From positions 1 to 63,842 of the forward strand of contig JBFXAN010000014.1 of the NCBI GenBank assembly GCA_050184225.1: a stretch of DNA of 63,842 bases, given 5' to 3'. Both the position numbers and the translations under genes were made by a program. Under the pieces are notes generated by a model. That model searched no databases, was not told the DNA's origin, and saw only the letters and a program-made list of their open reading frames with translations. Positions 58,776 to 63,842 of this stretch are shown one piece after another (the stretch's first letter is position 1; the number at the start of each line of letters is the position of its first letter). This DNA is from JBFXAN01 sp050184225. Its GTDB lineage: Bacteria; Chloroflexota; Dehalococcoidia; CAUJGQ01.

Positions 58776-59576
58776 CTACCAGGTCCGATAGGCGCGCACG
58801 ATCAGGCGGTGACTGTAGTCATGGGCGACCGGGTCCCATGCGCCGCCACACGTGATGAAGGTGATCGCCTGACGCTCGGTGATGCCGAAGATCTCGCCCA
58901 CATCGGCGTTATAGGGCGTTACCCACTCAGCCCGCTCGACCTTGTACGCCACCGGGGTGCCGTCGGCCAGGACCATGTAGATCGAGTCGCCGAGGCTGAC
59001 GTTGCGCAGCCGCCCGAAGACGGCCGGCGCGCCCGTGTACCAATCGACATGGCCTGACATCACGGCGTTGCCCGGCCTGCCGGGGAAGTCGGTAAAGGTG
59101 TACCAGCCGACCCCCCACGGCGTGTTCGGCGACGACGGCGTGCGGCCGTCCTGTTCATAGCCGATCTGTGAGACCGCGGCGGTGACGCCAATGCTGGGCA
59201 GCGCGAGCAGAAGCTGACCGCCGCCCCATTGCCGGATCGCGTCCGCCGCGATCTTCTCTCCCTGGCCGCGCTCCGCCGCGTACGCCTCGGCCGCCTGTCG
59301 GTCCTCCTCCGCTGTCTTCAGCGCCTCCTCCGCCACCATTTGCTCGCGGAGCGCGGTTTCGACGGCGCGCAGATACTCTTCGCCTAGCTGGGGAACGCCA
59401 CCTTGGCCGAGTGGGTTGCTGGAGTCCGGTGGTGCGACATCCGGCCCTGCTTCATGCGCGATCTCAACGGGACGGCTATCACCATCGCGGTTTACCCAAA
59501 GGAAAACCCCGCTTCCGACGGCCAGCGCGACAACGACGATCAGGAGCGGAACGACGATGAGGCGGGGTCGGATCAC
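58776..59576 (-). CDS. Sortase (class D/E-type) with coiled-coil stalk
   Basis: 266 aa from GTG 59576 after GGAGGAG. Signal-anchor helix RLIVVPLLIVVVALAVGSGV, then a charged coiled-coil segment about 65-125 (EEYLRAVETALREQMVAEEA, EEDRQAAEAYAAERGQGEKI). Sortase barrel: LLALPSIGVTAAVSQIGY, catalytic His in AVMSGHVDWY, Cys in TFITCGGAWD and Arg in YSHRLIVRAY. Cleaves a sorting signal and attaches proteins outside the cell. No LPxTG-like substrate was seen in the window. Confidence 0.9.
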   Translation of the reverse strand: MIRPRLIVVPLLIVVVALAVGSGVFLWVNRDGDSRPVEIAHEAGPDVAPPDSSNPLGQGGVPQLGEEYLRAVETALREQMVAEEALKTAEEDRQAAEAYAAERGQGEKIAADAIRQWGGGQLLLALPSIGVTAAVSQIGYEQDGRTPSSPNTPWGVGWYTFTDFPGRPGNAVMSGHVDWYTGAPAVFGRLRNVSLGDSIYMVLADGTPVAYKVERAEWVTPYNADVGEIFGITERQAITFITCGGAWDPVAHDYSHRLIVRAYRTW

Positions 59577-59759
59577 GGTGCTCCTCCGCGGGCGGTCAGG
59601 GTGGGGACGCAGATCAGTGTACGCAGCCGTTGGTGGTCTGCCAACGGGTTCCACGTGGACTGCATGCGCGTTTACGCGAGCAAATCACCGGGAGCGCGGG
59701 GGTTCTAGCCCGCCAGACATTCGAGCGGCGATGCGGGCAAGGATGCCCGCGCTGCCGGG

Positions 59760-60974
59760 TCAGGTGATGCTGGATGACGCGGCGCGCCGTCGGGTATCGC
59801 GCAGCGTCGCCGACGCCGCCAGCACCAGGAGAAGCGGCAGCATGAAGGCGAGGAAAACGGCGCGGTAGCCCGCCGCCGCCGCGACAACGCCGGCGCTGAT
59901 CGGGGCGACGATGCTGGCGCCGTCCACGGCCATCCGATACATGCCGAGCGCCGTGCCGCTCTGCGCGGGCGGCGCGACGTCCGAGATGATCGCTGCGGGG
60001 GTAACGCCGGCGAACGCCGTGGACGAGCCGGTGAGGATCATCGCCACGTACAACCCGGTCGATCCGCTGCCCGTTGCAAGTAACGCCAGTCCCGCGAGCG
60101 CCAGCGCCAGGCCGAGCATCGTCGCGATCCGGCGCGGCCGCCGGTCCGCCAGCCGTCCCGCCGAAGGCAGCCAGATGAGATTGGCGATGGCGGAGACGGT
60201 GAGCGCCAACCCGACGAACGCCTGACTCAGGCCGAGGCTCTCATTGGCGTAGAGCGGCACCGTCGTGCTGGTGACGCCGGCGCGCATGATGAAGACGGCG
60301 AAGGCTACGGCCAGCGCCGTGAGGAAGGCACTGTCGCGGAGCACGCCGGTGAACGATTCAGCGCTGTTCATATGCTTCAACGGGCGGGGTAGCCGCATCG
60401 GGAGTGTTTGCCAGGCGACAGCCATGCACAGGATCGCGCAGAGTCCGTAGAGCGCAAACGGCAGGCGAAAGCCGATCACCTCCGCCATCAGACCGCCGAT
60501 CGCCGGACCGATCGCCATGCTGCTCAGGATCGCTCCCTGATAGATGCTCATCGAGCGACCCATCCGCTCCGGCGCGGTCGTACGGGCGATCACGTTCATC
60601 GCCGTCGTGACATAGAAGGCGGAGCCGACTCCGGCGAGCAGTCGGGAGAAGAGCAGGAGTCCGAACCCCGGCGCGAGCGCGGCCAGTATCCCGGCGATGC
60701 CGACGAGGAACGCGCCGCCGGCCGCCGCACGCCGCGCGCCAACCCGATCGGAGATGCGCCCGCCGGCGATGTCGAAGCTGAAGCTGGCGACGCTGAACGA
60801 CGCCACCAGCAACCCAACGGCCGCCTCGCCCGCGCCCAGGTCACGGCCGAAGAGGGGGAGCACCGGCGCGGTCAGCCCCCAGCCGAAATAGATCAGAAAC
60901 GTGGTTGCGACGAGCGGTCGGAGCGGCGAGCGTCCGCGGTCGTCCGTCGTTGCCTGTGCCGTTGACGCCGGCAT
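59760..60974 (-). CDS. MFS transporter
   Basis: 404 aa, twelve hydrophobic helices. Seen: LVATTFLIYFGWGLTAPVLP, FDIAGGRISDRVGARRAAAG with the GRISDRVGARR motif A, and LPSAGRLADRRPRRIATMLG, its second-half copy. Drug-type or sugar-type exporter; substrate unknown. Start at 60974 lacks alternatives nearby. Convergent with nothing; 22 nt downstream of the FAH-family gene on the same strand, so possibly co-transcribed. Confidence 0.9.
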   Translation of the reverse strand: MPASTAQATTDDRGRSPLRPLVATTFLIYFGWGLTAPVLPLFGRDLGAGEAAVGLLVASFSVASFSFDIAGGRISDRVGARRAAAGGAFLVGIAGILAALAPGFGLLLFSRLLAGVGSAFYVTTAMNVIARTTAPERMGRSMSIYQGAILSSMAIGPAIGGLMAEVIGFRLPFALYGLCAILCMAVAWQTLPMRLPRPLKHMNSAESFTGVLRDSAFLTALAVAFAVFIMRAGVTSTTVPLYANESLGLSQAFVGLALTVSAIANLIWLPSAGRLADRRPRRIATMLGLALALAGLALLATGSGSTGLYVAMILTGSSTAFAGVTPAAIISDVAPPAQSGTALGMYRMAVDGASIVAPISAGVVAAAAGYRAVFLAFMLPLLLVLAASATLRDTRRRAASSSIT

Positions 60975-60996
60975 CGTTGCCCCGAGACGAACTGTC

Positions 60997-61884
60997 CTAT
61001 CCGACCGGATTGCTCAAGACGCCGATCCCCTGGATCTCACATTCCACGATATCGCCGGCCTTGAGGAACTCGGGCGGGTTGCGGGCGAAGCCGACGCCCT
61101 CCGGCGTGCCGGTGGCGATCAGGTCGCCCGGCTCGATCGTGAGGCCTGCCGAAAGCCCGCTGATAATATCGGGGATCGTGAAGATCAGCTTGGATGTGTT
61201 GGAGTGCTGCTTGACGACGCCGTTGACCCGACAAGACAGGTCGAGGTTGTCAGCCTTGCCTAGTTCATCCCGCGTGACGATCCAGGGTCCCAACGGACAG
61301 GTGCCGTCCAACGACTTGCCTTTGAACCACTGCTGACCGTGCCGGCGCTGCACCTCCCGCGCCGACACGTCGTTGATGATCGTGTAGCCAAAGATGTGGT
61401 CGTAGGCGCGCTCTGCCGGGATGTTGATACCGCCGCGACCGATCACCAGCCCCAGTTCGACTTCCCAGTCCATCCGCTCGGTCACCTGCGGGTGCAGCGG
61501 GATCGCCGCGCCGGGACCGATCACGCAGGTCGGCGCCTTGGTGAAGAAGGTGGGCCACTCCGGCCGGTCCGATTGGTCGGCGGCGCCGAGACCGCGCTGC
61601 CCGCGACCCTCCTCGATATGTGCCTGGTAGTTGAGTCCGAGGCAGAAGATGTTCTTTACCGGCCGCGGAATCGGTGCGAGCAGGGTCAGGCCGGTGAGCG
61701 GTTGTCCCTTCCCCTGCGCCGAAGCGTCCAAGCTGGCCAGCTTCTCCAGTGCCTCATCGCCCCGGCGGATGATCTCGATCATGCTCTCCGGGAGACCGAT
61801 TTCTTCGGCGATGTCGATCACGCGGTCGCCCGCGATCAGTCCCGCCCGCGGACCGCTCGCGGCCCGGTAGCTGACAAGTTTCAT
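60997..61884 (-). CDS. Fumarylacetoacetate hydrolase-family protein
   Basis: 295 aa from ATG 61884; in-frame upstream sequence is not family-like. N-terminal lid KLVSYRAASGPRAGLIAGDR, then IFCLGLNYQAHIEEGRGQRG, PTFFTKAPTCVIGPGAAIPL, MDWEVELGLVIGRGG with the metal-binding E-x-E and FGYTIINDVSAREVQRRHGQ. C-terminal DLIATGTPEGVGFARNP. Mg/Mn-dependent hydrolase or decarboxylase of 2-oxo or beta-diketo acids. Divergent from the LUD fusion gene. Confidence 0.92.
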   Translation of the reverse strand: MKLVSYRAASGPRAGLIAGDRVIDIAEEIGLPESMIEIIRRGDEALEKLASLDASAQGKGQPLTGLTLLAPIPRPVKNIFCLGLNYQAHIEEGRGQRGLGAADQSDRPEWPTFFTKAPTCVIGPGAAIPLHPQVTERMDWEVELGLVIGRGGINIPAERAYDHIFGYTIINDVSAREVQRRHGQQWFKGKSLDGTCPLGPWIVTRDELGKADNLDLSCRVNGVVKQHSNTSKLIFTIPDIISGLSAGLTIEPGDLIATGTPEGVGFARNPPEFLKAGDIVECEIQGIGVLSNPVG

Positions 61885-62035
61885 GTCATACGTCCTCTGT
61901 CGCTGCTCGCGCTGGACGCGGCACCGGCATCGTACATGAAGACCGTGTTGAAGGTGCCTCGTGCCGCCAGTGTGAGCTGGTCCGCGGTGGTCTGCTATCC
62001 TCGCCATACGAAACTGTACGAGGCGCGAACCGCCG

Positions 62036-63842
62036 ATGAGCGCACGAGAGCCCTTCAAGCATCGACTGAAGCACGCGCTGGAGAGCGAGTCGATCCCGGT
62101 CGCGCTCGGCCGCGCCTTGGGCACATTCCGCGATCGGCGGGCGGCAGTCTTTGCCGAGGGTGAGTTCTCCGGTGTTCAGGAGCAGCTGCACGCGCTCAAG
62201 GCAGACGCGATCGATCGGCTGCCGGAGTTGGTGGAACGCTTCACCGCCGAGGCGACGAAGGCTGGCGCGGTCGTCCATCAGGCAGCGACGATCGAAGACG
62301 CGCAACGGATCATCGGCGGGATCGCCCGCGCGAATGAGGCAAAGCTCGTCGTCAAGTCCAAGTCGATGGCGACCGAAGAGATCGACCTCAACGCCTATCT
62401 CGAAGGACAGGATGTCGAGGTGGTCGAGACGGACCTGGGCGAGTGGATCATCCAGCTGCTCAAGGATCATCCCTCGCACCTGATCGCGCCGGCGATCCAT
62501 CTGACGCGGGAGCAGATTGCGGCGCTGTTCTCGCGGGTCGGGGGCGCGCCGTTGGCGCCGGAGACGCAGCCACTGGTCAAGTTCGCGCGGCGCCGGCTGC
62601 GGGAGAAGTTCATCGCGGCAGACCTGGGCATCTCCGGCGCCAACATCGGCATTGCCTCGACCGGCACGATCGTGATCGTCACGAATGAGGGCAACGCCGA
62701 CCTGGTGACGACGCTGCCGCCGGTGCACGTCGCCGTGATGGGCATCGAGAAGATCGTGCCCACACTCGACGAGGCGACGGCGATCCTGAAGGTGCTCTCC
62801 CGCAACGCGACGGGACAGAAGTTCACCAGCTACGTCTCGATGATCACCGGCCCCAGCCGCACCGGCGATATCGAGCTGGACCTCGCCACCGGCGTCCACG
62901 GCCCGGTCGAGATGCACATCGTCCTGCTCGACAATGGCCGCTGGCGGACGCGCCACGATCCGGCGCTGCGCGACGCGCTCACCTGCATTCGTTGCGGCGC
63001 CTGCGCCAACGTCTGCCCACCCTATCAGGTGGTGGGCGGGCAAGCCTTCGGTCACATCTACACCGGCCCGATTGGGCTGATACTGACCGAGATCCATCAC
63101 GGCCTCGACGCCGCCGGCGGACCGCAGTCGCTCTGCGCCTCATGCAATGCCTGCGAGCGGATCTGTCCGGTCGGCATCCCGATCCCGGCCGAGATCATCG
63201 AGGTGCGCCAGCGCTACGTCGCCGACCACGGCCTGCCGCTGAAAAAGCGGGCAGCCGTGACGGCACTCAGCGGCGGCGCCCTCCAGTCGGCGGGCCGCTT
63301 GCTGCAGGCGCCCTTTACCAAGAACGGCTACCTGCGCGGCATGCCATTCCTCGGCGACCAGCTGTCCTGGCGCAGCCTGCCCGCGCTGGCGAATCCACCG
63401 CTGCGCGATCGCAAGGTGCTCGACCGGCCGGTGCCGTCGAAGCTGCCGGAGAGCAGTGCGACCGGGCTGCGTGCCGCCTACTTCCCCGCCTGCCTGACGG
63501 ATAACTTCGAGCCGGAAACCGGCGAGGCGGCGGTCGCCGTGCTGCGCGCCCTCGGCTGTCGCGTCACCATGCCCGGCGGCTGGCGCTGCTGCGGCCTCGT
63601 CGCCGCCAACGCCGGTGACGTTGCCGCTGCCAAGCCCCTGCTTAAACAGACGATCGCCGCCCTCGAAGCCGACAACGCCGCGGTGATCGTCAGCACCTCC
63701 ACATCCTGCGCGACGATGCTGTTGCAGGATGCACCGGATCTGCTGCGTGATGAGCCGGAATGGCGGGAGCGGGCGCTGGCGGTGGGGAGGCGGGTGGTGG
63801 ACTTTGTGCGGTTTGTGGACGCATACCTAACCCCCCGGCCCC
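62036..63842 (+). CDS. LUD domain + ferredoxin + CCG-domain fusion (LutB-LutA-like), 3' truncated
   Basis: 602 codons visible, open to the window end. Residues about 50-300 are a LUD domain (NEAKLVVKSKSMATEEIDLN, TQPLVKFARRRLREKFIAAD, GIASTGTIVIVTNEGNADLV). Residues 317-327 are CIRCGACANVC and about 366-380 SLCASCNACERICPVG, two 4Fe-4S motifs. After about 475 comes YFPACLTDNFEPETGEAAVA, GGWRCCGLVAANAG and TSTSCATML, a CCG domain as in LutA/GlpC. Family knowledge: L-lactate or glycolate oxidation with electrons to quinone. Fusion of LutB and LutA. Frame enters the CCTAACCCCCC repeat near 63823. Confidence 0.9.
   Translation, partial: MSAREPFKHRLKHALESESIPVALGRALGTFRDRRAAVFAEGEFSGVQEQLHALKADAIDRLPELVERFTAEATKAGAVVHQAATIEDAQRIIGGIARANEAKLVVKSKSMATEEIDLNAYLEGQDVEVVETDLGEWIIQLLKDHPSHLIAPAIHLTREQIAALFSRVGGAPLAPETQPLVKFARRRLREKFIAADLGISGANIGIASTGTIVIVTNEGNADLVTTLPPVHVAVMGIEKIVPTLDEATAILKVLSRNATGQKFTSYVSMITGPSRTGDIELDLATGVHGPVEMHIVLLDNGRWRTRHDPALRDALTCIRCGACANVCPPYQVVGGQAFGHIYTGPIGLILTEIHHGLDAAGGPQSLCASCNACERICPVGIPIPAEIIEVRQRYVADHGLPLKKRAAVTALSGGALQSAGRLLQAPFTKNGYLRGMPFLGDQLSWRSLPALANPPLRDRKVLDRPVPSKLPESSATGLRAAYFPACLTDNFEPETGEAAVAVLRALGCRVTMPGGWRCCGLVAANAGDVAAAKPLLKQTIAALEADNAAVIVSTSTSCATMLLQDAPDLLRDEPEWRERALAVGRRVVDFVRFVDAYLTPRP
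63823..63842. repeat. End of a CCTAACCCCCCGG element, cut by window edge
   Basis: The last 20 bases repeat the start of the MITE-like element at 22501. Read in frame, it would end the LUD fusion protein with AYLTPRP before any stop inside the element. Confidence 0.8.

Overview
This is GC-rich (roughly 65 percent) bacterial chromosomal DNA with tightly packed genes on both strands. Gene content suggests a Gram-positive-like, non-photosynthetic Chloroflexota, most plausibly class Thermomicrobia (Sphaerobacter-like). The grounds are lipoprotein oligopeptide-binding proteins, two luciferase-like (LLM) flavin oxidoreductases, two FMN-binding split-barrel (PPOX-type) proteins, two WYL regulators, a sortase, RNase Y, a DUF4389 protein and many long intergenic palindromes. 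The assignment is an inference from family content. No rRNA, tRNA, CRISPR array or transposase was seen.

Layout. 1-4.9 kb: LLM oxidoreductase (cut by the window edge), rhomboid-like protease plus a small membrane protein, a Cys-rich protein, a methyltransferase and a universal stress protein. 5-9.5 kb: oligopeptide importer locus 1 (binding protein, permease, permease, no ATPase), followed by a decayed patch holding a frameshifted antitoxin-like gene, a collapsed HNH nuclease and a duplicated 57-bp tail of the second permease. 9.5-13.2 kb: lipoprotein alpha/beta hydrolase, DUF2231 protein, thioesterase, ArsR regulator. 13.2-14.7 kb: a radical SAM enzyme downstream of a 94-aa protein shaped like a RiPP precursor. 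14.9-20.4 kb: PhoD-type phosphatase and importer locus 2 (permease, permease, binding protein, no ATPase). 20.5-29.6 kb: PPOX proteins, methyltransferase, glycolipid-binding-domain protein, WYL regulator, RmlC, MTHFR-like protein, hotdog protein and an FHA-FHA-ABC exporter. 29.9-37.1 kb: TetR with its operator, methyltransferase, nucleotidyltransferase-like protein, SDR, XRE regulator divergent from a SnoaL-like protein, a broken nucleotidyltransferase and a secreted glycine-rich protein. 37.2-44.1 kb: MMPL exporter, then AlkZ-like glycosylase, VOC protein and epoxide hydrolase in one operon divergent from a WYL regulator. 44.1-52.5 kb: IPT-domain secreted protein, M3 oligopeptidase, RNase Y, PHP phosphoesterase overlapping FabZ, zinc-finger membrane protein, methyltransferase. 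53-63.8 kb: CoA transferase, SRPBCC protein, formamidopyrimidine-DNA glycosylase, DUF4389, LLM oxidoreductase plus isochorismatase-like hydrolase, DUF952, sortase, MFS exporter, fumarylacetoacetate-hydrolase-family protein and a LUD/ferredoxin/CCG fusion running off the end.

How the genes work together. Peptide uptake (two importers plus a cytosolic M3 oligopeptidase) is the most coherent theme, but neither importer carries ATPase genes, so these must come from elsewhere. Second, the 40.2-44.1 kb block looks like a regulated electrophile-handling cassette (epoxide hydrolase, VOC protein, QxQ-type DNA glycosylase). Third, the radical SAM enzyme and its neighbouring leader-like small protein are the best candidate for an undescribed peptide-modification system. 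A structural theme spans the window: at least a dozen long palindromes from several sequence families sit at gene ends, and in several cases the palindrome itself supplies the stop codon of one or both flanking genes.
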